A stretch of 64,000 nt of DNA. Source: Chloroflexota bacterium. Its GTDB lineage: Bacteria > Chloroflexota > Chloroflexia > Thermomicrobiales > UBA6265. Position 1 is the first letter of the stretch; each line of letters opens with the position of its first letter. The stretch spans positions 1 through 64,000 of the forward strand of contig JAEWEG010000093.1 of assembly GCA_023389575.1 (NCBI GenBank), in the 5' to 3' direction. Positions 8,492 to 17,918 of the stretch are shown piece after piece. The notes under the pieces are model-generated. The model was not told the origin of the DNA. It worked only from the letters and a program-made list of their open reading frames with translations, and ran no database searches. The position numbers and the translations under genes were made by a program.

Positions 8492-9979
8492 ATGACAGAC
8501 GTGTTCCGTAACTTCATTGGTGGGAAGTGGGTTGAGTCGGCGACGGGCAAGACGTTCGAGCGCCGCAACCCGGCGACTGGCGAGATCGCCGGCGTCTTCA
8601 CCGAGAGCGACTCGCAGGATGTGGACGCGGCGGTCGCGGCCGCGAAAAAGGCGTTCACATCGTGGAGGCTGTACCCCGCTCCGAAGCGTGGCGAAATCCT
8701 GTTCAAGGCCGCCCGCATTCTCGAGGAGCGCAAGGAAGCCTATGCCCGGGAAATGACCGAGGAGATGGGGAAGGTCCTGGACGAGACGCGTGGGGACATC
8801 CAGGAAGCGATCGACATGACCTACTACATGGCTGGCGAAGGCCGGCGCATGTTTGGTCAGACCACGCCTTCCGAGATGCGCAACAAGTTCCAGATGTCGG
8901 TCCGCAAGCCACATGGCGTTGTCGGACTCATTACCCCGTGGAACTTCCCGATGGCCATTCCCTCGTGGAAGATGATGCCCGCGATCGTGGCCGGCAACAC
9001 CGTGGTCATCAAGCCCGCGACGTTCACGCCGAAGCTCACCATCCGCCTCGTTGAAGTCCTGGAGGAGGCTGGCCTTCCCGAGGGCGTGGTCAACGTCGTG
9101 CTGGGTAGCGGGAGTGCCGTCGGCGAGCCGCTTCTGCATCATCCGGACGTGCCGGTGATTTCCTTTACCGGCTCCACCGAGACCGGCAACGCGGTGGCGA
9201 TCGCCGCCGCGAAGCACAACAAGCGCCTCACGCTGGAACTGGGTGGCAAGAACGCGGTGATCGTGATGGACGACGCCGATCTCGACCTCGCGGTCGAGGG
9301 CATCCTGTGGGGGGCGTTCGGAACCACCGGTCAGCGGTGTACCGCCACCAGCCGCGTGGTGGTGCACAAGGCGGTCCAGAAGGAGCTGGCGGGACGGCTC
9401 GCCGAGCGGGCGGGCAAGCTGAGCCTCGGCAACGGGCTCAACGATGGCGTCCAGGTTGGGCCATTGGTGAGCGCGGGGCAGCTCAAGACGGTGCACGAAT
9501 ACATCGGCGTGGGCCTGAAGGACGGCGCTGATCTTATCGCTGGCGGCGAGATCGCCAGCGATGGTGACCTGGCCCAGGGCCACTTCCACCAGCCGACCGT
9601 GTTCGACAACGTCACTCCGGACATGCGTATCGCCCAGGAAGAGATCTTCGGCCCGGTCGTCTCGCTGATCCCGGTGGACGGGCTCGATCAGGCGATTGAC
9701 GTGGTGAATGGTGTCGAATACGGGCTCTCGGCCGCGATCTTCACCCAGAACGTGAACAACTCGTTCCGGGCCATGCAGGACATCTTCACCGGCATCCTGT
9801 ACGTCAACGCGGGGACGACCGGCGCGGAGATTCACCTGCCGTTCGGCGGCACCAAGGGCACTGGTAACGGACACCGCGAGGCGGGGACGGCGGCCATCGA
9901 CTTCTACACCGAGTGGCAGAGCATCTACGTCGACTACAGCGGCAAGTTGCAGCGGGCCCAGATCGACCCGGTGCAGTAG
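8492..9979 (+). CDS. NAD(P)-dependent aldehyde dehydrogenase
   Basis: A 495-residue protein of the ALDH superfamily. In order: TPWNFPMAIPSWKMMPAIVAG near residue 148; the Rossmann-type nucleotide segment FTGSTETG; the general base Glu249 in LELGGKNAV; the catalytic Cys283 in TTGQRCTATSR; and EEIFGPVVS near residue 385. The C-terminal segment (FYTEWQSIYVDYSGKLQRA) resembles semialdehyde dehydrogenases such as 2-oxoglutarate- or succinate-semialdehyde enzymes. The true substrate cannot be fixed from sequence. The frame is open to 8438, but homology starts at MTDVFRNFIGGKW, so 8492 is chosen. It is convergent with larE, with 10 bp between stops. Confidence 0.92.
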   Translation: MTDVFRNFIGGKWVESATGKTFERRNPATGEIAGVFTESDSQDVDAAVAAAKKAFTSWRLYPAPKRGEILFKAARILEERKEAYAREMTEEMGKVLDETRGDIQEAIDMTYYMAGEGRRMFGQTTPSEMRNKFQMSVRKPHGVVGLITPWNFPMAIPSWKMMPAIVAGNTVVIKPATFTPKLTIRLVEVLEEAGLPEGVVNVVLGSGSAVGEPLLHHPDVPVISFTGSTETGNAVAIAAAKHNKRLTLELGGKNAVIVMDDADLDLAVEGILWGAFGTTGQRCTATSRVVVHKAVQKELAGRLAERAGKLSLGNGLNDGVQVGPLVSAGQLKTVHEYIGVGLKDGADLIAGGEIASDGDLAQGHFHQPTVFDNVTPDMRIAQEEIFGPVVSLIPVDGLDQAIDVVNGVEYGLSAAIFTQNVNNSFRAMQDIFTGILYVNAGTTGAEIHLPFGGTKGTGNGHREAGTAAIDFYTEWQSIYVDYSGKLQRAQIDPVQ

Positions 9980-9989
9980 CCGGCCGAAA

Positions 9990-10859
9990 TCAGGAGGGGT
10001 TCCTGCGCTGGATGGTGATCAGCTGCGTGGGAACCTCCTGGTTCATGTTGCCGCTCCGGTACCCCTCCAGGTCGAGGGTCACGAACCGGTAGCCCGCGCC
10101 CTTCGCGGCGTCGACGATCTCGGCCCGCATCCCGAATGCCCGGTCGAGGTCGGCCTCCGGGAACTCCAGTCTCGCCACGTTTCCGTGATGACGAAGCCGG
10201 AAACCCCGGAATCCGAGCGATTGGATCCCCTCTTCCGCCGCGGCGACCTGCTGGAGCTTTTCGACCGTGATCTTGTCGCCATAGGCGAAGCGTGAGGACA
10301 GGCAGGCGACGGCGGGCTTGTCCGCTGTCTGCAGGCCGTATGCGGATGAGATCGCCCTGATTTCGTCCTTGGTCAGGCCCACTTCCTGCAATGGCGAGCG
10401 GACCCCGAGTTCCCGCGCAGCGCGGAGCCCAGGTCGGAAGTCGTCGAGATCGTCGGCGTTGGAGCCGTCGATGACGTGGTGCAAACCGCGCTCGGTGGCG
10501 AATGTCGCGAGGCGACCATACAACTCCTGCTTGCAGAAGAAGCACCGCTGATGGGTATTGTCGGCATAGCGCGGGTCGGTGAGTTCCATCGTCTGGAGCA
10601 GCACGTATTCCACGCCCATCTCCTGGGCCAGGCTCCTCGCCTCCGCCATCTCGGTCGGGGCGTACGTTTCCGACAGGCCACTGGCGGCGACGCAGCGGTC
10701 ACCAAGTTCGTCGTGGGCCAGTTTGAGCAGCAATGTGCTGTCGACGCCGCCGGAGAACGCCACGACGACGGACCCAAGGTCTCGCAGGAGCGATTGCAAC
10801 GCGTCGAGCTTTTCCTGGGTTTCGGACGTCAGCGGGTGGGGGATGCGGGTCTCGATCAT
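9990..10859 (-). CDS. larE: LarE-type ATP-dependent sacrificial sulfur transferase
   Basis: A 289-residue PP-loop ATPase: FSGGVDSTLLLKLA near residue 34, NTHQRCFFCKQELY near 105, GSNADD near 131, and KPAVACLSSRFAYG near 180. In LarE of Lactiplantibacillus plantarum the Cys of the equivalent PCLASR motif donates its own sulfur to build the nickel-pincer cofactor of lactate racemase; that Cys is conserved here (ACLSSR). Other family members use a [4Fe-4S] cluster bound by three Cys instead. No larA, larB or larC lies in the window, so this copy is isolated. The cofactor client is unknown. It is divergent from mfd. Confidence 0.88.
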   Translation of the reverse strand: MIETRIPHPLTSETQEKLDALQSLLRDLGSVVVAFSGGVDSTLLLKLAHDELGDRCVAASGLSETYAPTEMAEARSLAQEMGVEYVLLQTMELTDPRYADNTHQRCFFCKQELYGRLATFATERGLHHVIDGSNADDLDDFRPGLRAARELGVRSPLQEVGLTKDEIRAISSAYGLQTADKPAVACLSSRFAYGDKITVEKLQQVAAAEEGIQSLGFRGFRLRHHGNVARLEFPEADLDRAFGMRAEIVDAAKGAGYRFVTLDLEGYRSGNMNQEVPTQLITIQRRNPS

Positions 10860-11070
10860 GGTGGCTCCGGCTCATGGGGCGGTTGGTCATCGTGCGATGA
10901 TGCTACCATCCCCGCGATCATCCGTATCCCACCAGATTGTCCAGATGGCCCATTCCTGGCCGGTGTAGAATGAAATCCGACGGATGAGACGGACGGGCAT
11001 GGCGCCCGTGCCGGTGTTTCGTGCTGTCCCGGAGTATGTCTGTTCACCATCCGGGACGGGAGATTGCCTC

Positions 11071-14000
11071 GTGACCCTTTCCCAAATTACGCACCAATTG
11101 CTCGCTCATGAGGCGGTCACCGGGTCGCTGGAGCGGATGAAGTCGGGCGATGTCGCGAACATCGTCGACTTCCCGGACGCGGCCGGCCCAGCTCTCGCCG
11201 CCGCCCTTATCCAGGCGACCGGCAAGCCCTCGCTGGTTGTCACCACCCGCCGGGAGCGAGCGGATGTGCTCGCCAACGCGCTGGGCGAATATCTCGGACC
11301 CGAGTTCGACGTCCAGGTCTGGAACTCGTCCGATGCCTTGCCGTACGAGCAGTTGCCAATCGACGTGGAAGCCGGAGTGGCGCGCGTCAGGGCGCTGCAC
11401 CAGATTCAGTCCGGTTCCCAGGAGCGGTCGGTTTGGGTGACCTCGATTTACGGGCTGATGCAACTCGTTACCCCGCCAGACGTGCTCGCCGAGATGACGC
11501 TGACACTCAGGATGGGCGGCCGTCACTCGGTCGAGGCCCTCTACGCCTGGGCGATGACCGTCGGCTATGAGCCATCCCCCATCGTCCAGGAACCCGGCAC
11601 TATCGCCCGGCGCGGCGGAATCGTCGATGTGTTTCCACCAGGCGAGGAGCATCCGGTCCGGCTCGATTTTTTCGGTGACGACATCGAGAGCATTCGGCGG
11701 TTCGACGCGCACTCCCAGCGGTCCATCGAACGCTTGAATCGAATCGTGCTCCTCCCACCCTCCGAGCTGCCGCTCTGGCGCTTTCCGGAGATTGCGGCGT
11801 CCGTCGCGAAGCTGGATCGGTCCACGCTCCGAAGCGAGGTGGCGTCCGACTGGGGACGCCGGCTGGATGTGATGGAGTCAGGCGCTCCTCGCGACTCGGT
11901 CGACCTGTTCGCGGGCTATCTCGTGCCCGAGAAGACCACACTGCTCGACTACCTGCCTGGCGACGCCCTGGTGCTGATGGATCAGCCGGACTCAGCGGCG
12001 CTCGTCGCCAGGCAGGTGGAGTCGCAGGCACGGGACCTGGCGCGGACGTTTCGCGATAGCGGCGAATTGCCGAAGGGACTCACCGTCCCGTTCGTGTCCG
12101 CCAACACCGTCGTCCAGGCGGTGCTGGACCGGTCTGCCGTGAGGCTGGGGTCCAGCGCTCCGGACGAAGGGCGGGCGATTTCGGCCCAGTCGGTCGGCGA
12201 TCCCCCGATCTTCGCGGGAAACATCAACGCCATGGTTGAAACCCTTGGTCAACAGCTACCCGAGGACTGGGCGATCACGCTAGCCACGGACCAGGTGGAC
12301 CGGCTCACCGATATCGTCGAGGAGCGCGGCATCTACCCGCGAAAGGTCAAGTCCTCCGGTCGGAACGCTCCCGCCGCGGTCATCGCCGGGACGGTCGAGA
12401 TACAGCCGTCCGACCTCATGGCTGGTTGGTCGTGGCCGGACGGAAAGCTTGCTGTCTGGACCGACTTCGAGATGTTTGGCTTCCGCAAGCAGCCGCGGCG
12501 AAGCGGCGTTCGGACCGTCAGCGAGCGGCGAACCTTCGCGCAGAGCCTGGTTCCCGGCGAGCACGTCGTCCATGTCGACCACGGCATCGCGAAGTTCACC
12601 GGCCTCGTCCGGATGGAAGTCCAGGGCATCGAGCGGGAATACCTGCTGCTCGAGTACCAGAAGGGCGACAAGCTCTACGTTCCGGTCGACCAGAGCGATC
12701 GGGTCTCCAAATACAGCGGTGGTGGACTCAATCCGGCGTTGAACAAGCTGGGATCGGGCGAATGGGTTCGAACCAAGCGAAAGGTCCGGCGCGCCGTTCG
12801 TGAAATGGCCTTCGAGCTGATCCAGCTCTATGCGTACCGAGAGGCCGGAAGCGGCTACGCCTATCCGCCCGGCAGCCGCTGGGACATGGAACTCGCCGAG
12901 TCCTTCCCGTATACCGAGACGCCCGACCAGGCAAAGGCGATCGACGCCGTGATCCAGGACATGGAGTCGCAGCGGCCGATGGACCGGCTGGTCTGCGGCG
13001 ACGTTGGATTCGGCAAGACCGAGATCGCGATCCGGGCCGCGTTCAAGACAGCGAACGCCGGCAAGCAGGCCGCGGTCCTGGTGCCAACCACCGTGCTTGC
13101 CCTTCAGCACTTCAACACGTTCAAGGAGCGGTTGGGCGCGTTCCCCATCAAGGTGGAGATGCTCTCGCGTCTGCGCTCGAAAAAAGAGCAGGAGGCGGTG
13201 CTCGACGGTCTGCGCGACGGCTCGGTGGACATCGTGATCGGCACGCACCGGATCGTGCAGAAGGACATCAAGTTCAAGGATCTTGGGTTGGCGGTGATCG
13301 ACGAGGAGCAGCGCTTCGGCGTGCGGCATAAGGAGTTCCTGAAGCAACTCCGGACCGAGGTCGACGTGCTAACGATGTCGGCGACGCCCATTCCCCGAAC
13401 CCTCCACCTGTCGCTCTCTGGTATCCGCGATATCTCGATGATCGAAACCGCGCCCCAAGCACGTCTTCCGATCCGGACGTTCGTCACCGCGTTCACCGAT
13501 CAGTTGGTTCGCGAGGTGATCCTGCGCGAACTGGATCGCGGCGGGCAGGTGTTCGTCGTGCACAACCGGGTGCACGATATCGACCAGTTGGCGGAGCGCC
13601 TGAGAAAGGCCGTGCCCGAGGCTCGCTTCGGTATCGGCCACGGGCAGATGGACGAACACGTGCTCGAAGAGGTCATGCTGGGCTTCGTGCGGCGGGAGTT
13701 CGACGTGCTGATCGCCACCACGATCATCGAGTCCGGGGTCGACATCCCGAACGTCAACACCATCATCATCGACAACGCGGACACCCTGGGCCTGACCCAG
13801 CTTTATCAGTTGCGGGGCCGGGTTGGACGTAGCAACCACCGAGCCTACGCCTATCTCCTTCACCAACCGCACAAGGCGTTGAGCGAGGAGGCAATGGAGC
13901 GTCTGGAGACCATCCAGGAGGCGACGGAACTGGGGGCCGGCTTGCGCGTGGCCATGCGCGACCTGGAGATACGTGGCGCCGGCAACATGCTGGGCGCGGA

Positions 14001-14556
14001 ACAGAGCGGCCATATCGCCACCGTTGGCTACGAGTTGTATGTGCGGCTGCTGGGACAGGCGATCGAGGAGGTACGGTCCGGCAAGCCTGCGCTGGAGCAG
14101 GGGCCAATCACACTCGATCTCCCCGTCACCGCGCTGATTCCGGACGACTACGTGGCCGATACCGAGCTACGGCTCAACCTGTACCGGCAGATCGCGGCGG
14201 TCCAGACTCTGGACGAGGCAGAGGACCTGGCCGACGAGTTGCGCGACAGGTTTGGCGACTTCCCCGAAGAAGTCGAGCACCTGTTCGCGCTCATCACGCT
14301 GCGAATCCGGCTCACCGGTCTTGGGATCGATTCGGTCGTCGAGCGCGATCGCGAGATCGTGATCCGCCCGCTGGATACGGCGAAGGTGAACAAGTCCCGG
14401 CTGGCGAACAAGCTCGGCGACGCGGTCCGGATCACGCCGAACGCGATCCGGATCCGCCTTCTGGGCCTGACCATGCCGTGGCAGGATGCGCTGGACATCG
14501 TGATAGCCGAGGCGGAACGCGTCACGGCCGAAGCCAGGGAACTCGTTCCGGCGTAG
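11071..14556 (+). CDS. mfd: Transcription-repair coupling factor
   Basis: About 1161 residues, the usual Mfd length. In order: a UvrB-like N-terminal module (SLVVTTRRERADVLANAL onward); the RNA polymerase-interacting CarD-like domain starting around PGEHVVHVDHG at residue 495; the superfamily-2 translocase with Walker A GDVGFGKT at about 643-650, the DEEQ box IDEEQRFGVRHKE, SATPIPRTLH, and the arginine-finger motif QLRGRVGRS; and the C-terminal TRCF domain with ADTELRLNLYRQIA. Mfd removes stalled RNA polymerase and recruits UvrA. GTG at 11071 is preferred because a GGGACGGGAGA ribosome site lies 7 bases upstream; the frame is open to 10984. It is convergent with mutS2, with 9 bp between. Confidence 0.95.
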   Translation: MTLSQITHQLLAHEAVTGSLERMKSGDVANIVDFPDAAGPALAAALIQATGKPSLVVTTRRERADVLANALGEYLGPEFDVQVWNSSDALPYEQLPIDVEAGVARVRALHQIQSGSQERSVWVTSIYGLMQLVTPPDVLAEMTLTLRMGGRHSVEALYAWAMTVGYEPSPIVQEPGTIARRGGIVDVFPPGEEHPVRLDFFGDDIESIRRFDAHSQRSIERLNRIVLLPPSELPLWRFPEIAASVAKLDRSTLRSEVASDWGRRLDVMESGAPRDSVDLFAGYLVPEKTTLLDYLPGDALVLMDQPDSAALVARQVESQARDLARTFRDSGELPKGLTVPFVSANTVVQAVLDRSAVRLGSSAPDEGRAISAQSVGDPPIFAGNINAMVETLGQQLPEDWAITLATDQVDRLTDIVEERGIYPRKVKSSGRNAPAAVIAGTVEIQPSDLMAGWSWPDGKLAVWTDFEMFGFRKQPRRSGVRTVSERRTFAQSLVPGEHVVHVDHGIAKFTGLVRMEVQGIEREYLLLEYQKGDKLYVPVDQSDRVSKYSGGGLNPALNKLGSGEWVRTKRKVRRAVREMAFELIQLYAYREAGSGYAYPPGSRWDMELAESFPYTETPDQAKAIDAVIQDMESQRPMDRLVCGDVGFGKTEIAIRAAFKTANAGKQAAVLVPTTVLALQHFNTFKERLGAFPIKVEMLSRLRSKKEQEAVLDGLRDGSVDIVIGTHRIVQKDIKFKDLGLAVIDEEQRFGVRHKEFLKQLRTEVDVLTMSATPIPRTLHLSLSGIRDISMIETAPQARLPIRTFVTAFTDQLVREVILRELDRGGQVFVVHNRVHDIDQLAERLRKAVPEARFGIGHGQMDEHVLEEVMLGFVRREFDVLIATTIIESGVDIPNVNTIIIDNADTLGLTQLYQLRGRVGRSNHRAYAYLLHQPHKALSEEAMERLETIQEATELGAGLRVAMRDLEIRGAGNMLGAEQSGHIATVGYELYVRLLGQAIEEVRSGKPALEQGPITLDLPVTALIPDDYVADTELRLNLYRQIAAVQTLDEAEDLADELRDRFGDFPEEVEHLFALITLRIRLTGLGIDSVVERDREIVIRPLDTAKVNKSRLANKLGDAVRITPNAIRIRLLGLTMPWQDALDIVIAEAERVTAEARELVPA

Positions 14557-14565
14557 GTCCAGCAC

Positions 14566-16974
14566 CTATCCCTTGCGGAGGTGGGCGACCGTGGCGCCCT
14601 CGCCACCCTCGTTCGCCTCCGCCGACACCGAGCGTTCGACGACGGGATTGTCCCTCAACTCGTCTCGAACCACCTGGCGCAGCGTGCCCGTGCCCTTGCC
14701 ATGAATGATCCTCACCCAGGGAAGCCCGGTCAGGTAGGCGTCGTGAATGTAGGTTTCGAGAATCGGCGCGATTTCCTCGGCCCGGTGTCCGCGCAGGTCG
14801 ATCTCGATCGAGACGGAGTCGTTCGGCGCGGCCACGAACCGCTGTGAACTCCCCTTCCGTTCCGCCCGGCCGGTGCGTTCGAGGTTCGCGACGGGCTGGC
14901 GTATCTTGAGCGCGCCCATTTGAACCTCGGCGTCGTTGCCATCCACCGAGATGACCTCGCCCTTCTGGTCGAGCGAGATGATCCGCACGGTGTCGCCCGC
15001 CCGAAGCTGGCGCTTCGGTTGGTTGACTGGCTGCACCGGAATCGGGCGCTTCCGTTTCTGGGCCAGCCGGAGTTCCCGCTCGGCGGTGTTGATCGCTTCC
15101 TGGCTGGTGGCGCGCTCGCTTCGCGAGGTTGGCGCGGTTGCGCGCGTCCTGCGCTCCAGTTCGCGGATCGCCTGCCGAGCCTCCTGGAGTTCGGCCTCGA
15201 CCTCGGCGATCGCGTCCTCCCGGGCCGTGCGGCGGACCTCGTCGGCCTCCCGAATCGACTGCGCCGCCTTGCGCCGGAGGACCCGCGCCTCTTCCTCGGC
15301 CTGCTCCGCGGCCCGCAATTGCTCGGTGATATCGTCCCGCCGCTGGCGAATCTGGTCGATGAGTTCCTCCGCCCGCTCGTCGCCGGGCTCGAGCAGGCTC
15401 TGCGCCTCATCGATGATGGCGTTTGGCATGCCGAGCCGGCGGGCGATCGACAGGGCGTTCGACCGTCCTGGAATCCCGATCATCAGCCGGTAGGTCGGGG
15501 ACAGCGTCTCCAGGTCGAACTCCACGCTGGCGTTCTCGACGCCTGGCGTGGCGTAGGCGAAACCCTTGACTTCGGAATAGTGGGTGGTGGCGATAACCAT
15601 CGCCTTCCGTTCCAGGAGCGCGCTCATCAGGGCGCGGGCCAGCGCCGAACCCTCCTGCGGATCGGTGCCGGCGCCTACTTCGTCGAGCAGCACCAGGCTG
15701 TTCGAGCCGACCTGGCCAAGCATGCCGACGATGTTCCGGATATGGGAAGAGAAGGTCGACAGGCTCTGCTCGATGCTCTGCTCGTCGCCGATGTCGACGA
15801 ACACCGAATCGAACACGCTGGTGATTGACGTGTCGTCAGCTGGAAGGAACAAGCCGGTCTGGGCCATCAGCGTCAGCAGGCCGACCGTCTTCAGCGCGAC
15901 CGTCTTGCCGCCGGTGTTGGGGCCGGTGATGAGCAGGATGCGGAAGTCCTCGCCGATCTCCAGGCTGATGGGCACCACCTTGTTGCGGTCCAGCAAGGGA
16001 TGGCGGGCGTTGACGAGCCGCACCCGGTTGGTGGGATGCCCCTTCTGGTCGCGCTCCCGGTCACCCCCAGCGGGCGGTTCGTGGAGCCTGGGCCGTGTGG
16101 CTTCCATCGCTTCGGCGAGGCGTGCCTTGGCCAGGGCCAGGTCGATGGCCGCGATCGCTTCGATCAGGCGGGAGATCGCCTCCGCCTGGTCGCCGATGCG
16201 GGCGCTCAACATGTCGAGAATTCGCTCGATTTCGTGCGTCTCGGCGAGCTGCTCCTCGCGCCACCGGTTGTTCAGTTCGACGACGTCGAAAGGCTCGACG
16301 AACACCGTGTGACCGCTGGACGAGGTGTCATGGACGATGCCCCGGATCAGGCCGCGCGCCTCGGAGCGGACGGGCAGCACGTATCGGCCGTCGCGAATGG
16401 TGATGATGTTTTCCTGCAGGGCGGAACCGTACCGCCCGCCGGAGAGAAAGCTGTTGAGCCGGTCCATCAGGCGATGGTGGGCGATGCGCACGGCCTTCCG
16501 AATGCGGGAAAGTTCGTCACTGGCGCTGTCCAGAACGTCTCCACGCGGGCCGATCGACCGGGTCAGGTCGGTTTCGAGCGGCGAGAAGTTTTCCATCGCC
16601 TCGGCGAATTCGAGGAGGTTGGGATAGCGATCCTCCCCCTCCGGCATCCGGGTGAAGGTCCGGCGAATGTCGCGCCCGGCCCTCAGGGTATCGGACACCT
16701 CCAGGAGCTCATTGGGTGTCAGGCGCCCGCCCTTTTCCGCCTTGGCGATGCTGGCGCGAATGTCCCTGGCGCCGCCAATCGTGAACTCCGGGTAGCGCAC
16801 GCGGAAGTCCGCGGCCTCGGCGGTCACGTCCAGCAGATAGCGCACGATCTTGCGGTCCCGGCTGGGACCGATTTCCATGGCCCGCGACGCCGCCAGGCTG
16901 TAGTGGCAGTGGGTCGAAAGCCGTTTCAGGATTTCATTGAATTCGAGTTTGGCGAGTGCTTCTGATGTAGCCAC
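14566..16974 (-). CDS. mutS2: MutS2 endonuclease / ribosome-rescue ATPase
   Basis: An 802-residue protein. The N-terminal core and clamp region contains LEFNEILKRLSTHC and long charged helices. The MutS-type ATPase follows, with Walker A ITGPNTGGKTVALKT near residue 350, LVLLDEVGAGTDPQEG as Walker B and signature, and ATTHYSEVKGFA. A long coiled coil runs over roughly 515-640. A KOW-like patch follows (AGDTVRIISLDQKGEVISV). The C-terminal Smr domain has IDLRGHRAEE and RIIHGKGTGTLR. It lacks the mismatch-recognition domain I of MutS1, as expected. Family roles are suppression of recombination and, in Bacillus, splitting of collided ribosomes. The start is close to the divergent lexA control region. 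Confidence 0.95.
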   Translation of the reverse strand: MATSEALAKLEFNEILKRLSTHCHYSLAASRAMEIGPSRDRKIVRYLLDVTAEAADFRVRYPEFTIGGARDIRASIAKAEKGGRLTPNELLEVSDTLRAGRDIRRTFTRMPEGEDRYPNLLEFAEAMENFSPLETDLTRSIGPRGDVLDSASDELSRIRKAVRIAHHRLMDRLNSFLSGGRYGSALQENIITIRDGRYVLPVRSEARGLIRGIVHDTSSSGHTVFVEPFDVVELNNRWREEQLAETHEIERILDMLSARIGDQAEAISRLIEAIAAIDLALAKARLAEAMEATRPRLHEPPAGGDRERDQKGHPTNRVRLVNARHPLLDRNKVVPISLEIGEDFRILLITGPNTGGKTVALKTVGLLTLMAQTGLFLPADDTSITSVFDSVFVDIGDEQSIEQSLSTFSSHIRNIVGMLGQVGSNSLVLLDEVGAGTDPQEGSALARALMSALLERKAMVIATTHYSEVKGFAYATPGVENASVEFDLETLSPTYRLMIGIPGRSNALSIARRLGMPNAIIDEAQSLLEPGDERAEELIDQIRQRRDDITEQLRAAEQAEEEARVLRRKAAQSIREADEVRRTAREDAIAEVEAELQEARQAIRELERRTRATAPTSRSERATSQEAINTAERELRLAQKRKRPIPVQPVNQPKRQLRAGDTVRIISLDQKGEVISVDGNDAEVQMGALKIRQPVANLERTGRAERKGSSQRFVAAPNDSVSIEIDLRGHRAEEIAPILETYIHDAYLTGLPWVRIIHGKGTGTLRQVVRDELRDNPVVERSVSAEANEGGEGATVAHLRKG

Positions 16975-17062
16975 GTGGGTTCTGCCCTGTTCAATGCTCG
17001 GCTGGGTTGTTGGTTGGCGGCGTACATCGTGTCGCCGCGAGCGAATTGGCGCTGGTTTCGAG

Positions 17063-17092
17063 TTGACACGAACAAGTGTTCGAAACTATAAT
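17063..17092 (+). promoter_or_regulatory. lexA promoter
   Basis: A near-consensus sigma-70-type promoter: TTGACA at 17063-17068 and TATAAT at 17087-17092, both perfect, with an 18-bp spacer. It lies 70 bases before the lexA ATG. A short inverted repeat (TACCCGG at 17107, CCGGGTA at 17128) sits in the leader. Confidence 0.85.
17069..17082. promoter_or_regulatory. SOS box (LexA operator) in the lexA promoter
   Basis: CGAACAAGTGTTCG has perfect CGAAC/GTTCG arms around four bases. It matches the Gram-positive-type LexA consensus GAAC-N4-GTTC, and lies exactly inside the -35/-10 spacer. Bound LexA would block polymerase, so lexA should repress itself. The same box could also affect the divergent mutS2 gene, whose start is about 95 bp away. 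Confidence 0.9.
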
Positions 17093-17160
17093 CGCCACAT
17101 CAATGATACCCGGAACCCCCGCAACCACCGGGTAGTGAGTGAGCCAAAGGAACCATCATC

Positions 17161-17799
17161 ATGAAGAGCCTCTCTCAGCGCCAACAAGCCATCCTGGATT
17201 TCATAGGGGCCTTTCTCGATGAGAACGACTACCCACCCACCATCCGTGACATCCAGCAGGAACTGGGCATCTCATCGACCAGCGTCGTGGACTACAACCT
17301 GAAGGTGCTGGAAGAGCGCGACTACATCCGTCGCAACCGGAATATCTCGCGCGGCATCGAGGTCGTGGGACGGTTCCCGGGTCGTTCGAACCTGGTGACG
17401 ATCCCCGTCATCGGCCAGATCGCCGCCGGTTTGCCGATTCCGGTGCCAACCGACCTGGAAGGCAGCGACGCCGCCGACGTGATCGAGCTGGGCCCCGAAC
17501 TGGCGTCGAAGTCCGGGGGCGACCTGTTCGCGCTGCGGGTTCGCGGGCATTCGATGGTCGACGCGTTGATCAACGATGGCGACATTGTCATCCTCAAGCA
17601 CCAGGTGACCTGCGAGAATGGCGAGACCGTCGCGGTCTGGCTCGAGGACGAGAAGGAAACGACCCTCAAGAAGTTCTATCACGAGGGCGAGATGGTCCGG
17701 TTGCAGCCAGCCAACGTCACCATGGAACCGATCTACACCCCCGCCAGCAACGTGCGGATCCAGGGTCGGCTGGTCACGGTGGTTCGATCCATCGACTAG
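17161..17799 (+). CDS. lexA: SOS repressor LexA
   Basis: A 212-residue protein. The N-terminal winged helix has SQRQQAILDFI, YPPTIRDIQQELGISSTSVVDYNLKVLEE with the recognition helix, and RGIEVVG. The self-cleavage bond is Ala89-Gly90 in QIAAGLP, the catalytic serine is Ser131 in RGHSMVDALINDGD, and the lysine is Lys170 in ETTLKKF. All key residues for RecA-stimulated autoproteolysis are present. AAAGGA lies before the ATG. Its own promoter holds a perfect SOS box. A strong terminator follows, so lexA is a single-gene unit. Confidence 0.97.
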   Translation: MKSLSQRQQAILDFIGAFLDENDYPPTIRDIQQELGISSTSVVDYNLKVLEERDYIRRNRNISRGIEVVGRFPGRSNLVTIPVIGQIAAGLPIPVPTDLEGSDAADVIELGPELASKSGGDLFALRVRGHSMVDALINDGDIVILKHQVTCENGETVAVWLEDEKETTLKKFYHEGEMVRLQPANVTMEPIYTPASNVRIQGRLVTVVRSID

Positions 17800-17828
17800 C
17801 GGATGACGTCAGGCTCATTCACAATTCA

Positions 17829-17864
17829 CCGATCCGGGTCCCACGGGAACCGGATCGGTTTTTT
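17829..17864 (+). terminator. Rho-independent terminator of lexA
   Basis: CCGATCCGG (17829-17837) pairs with CCGGATCGG (17850-17858); the stem can extend inward through CCC/GGG. It is followed directly by six T. The hairpin and T-run are close to the textbook form. Confidence 0.92.
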
Positions 17865-17918
17865 GTATGCCGGGCAATTCGCCGGTGAGGCCCGCCCCTT
17901 CTCGTACAGGAAGTTCCA

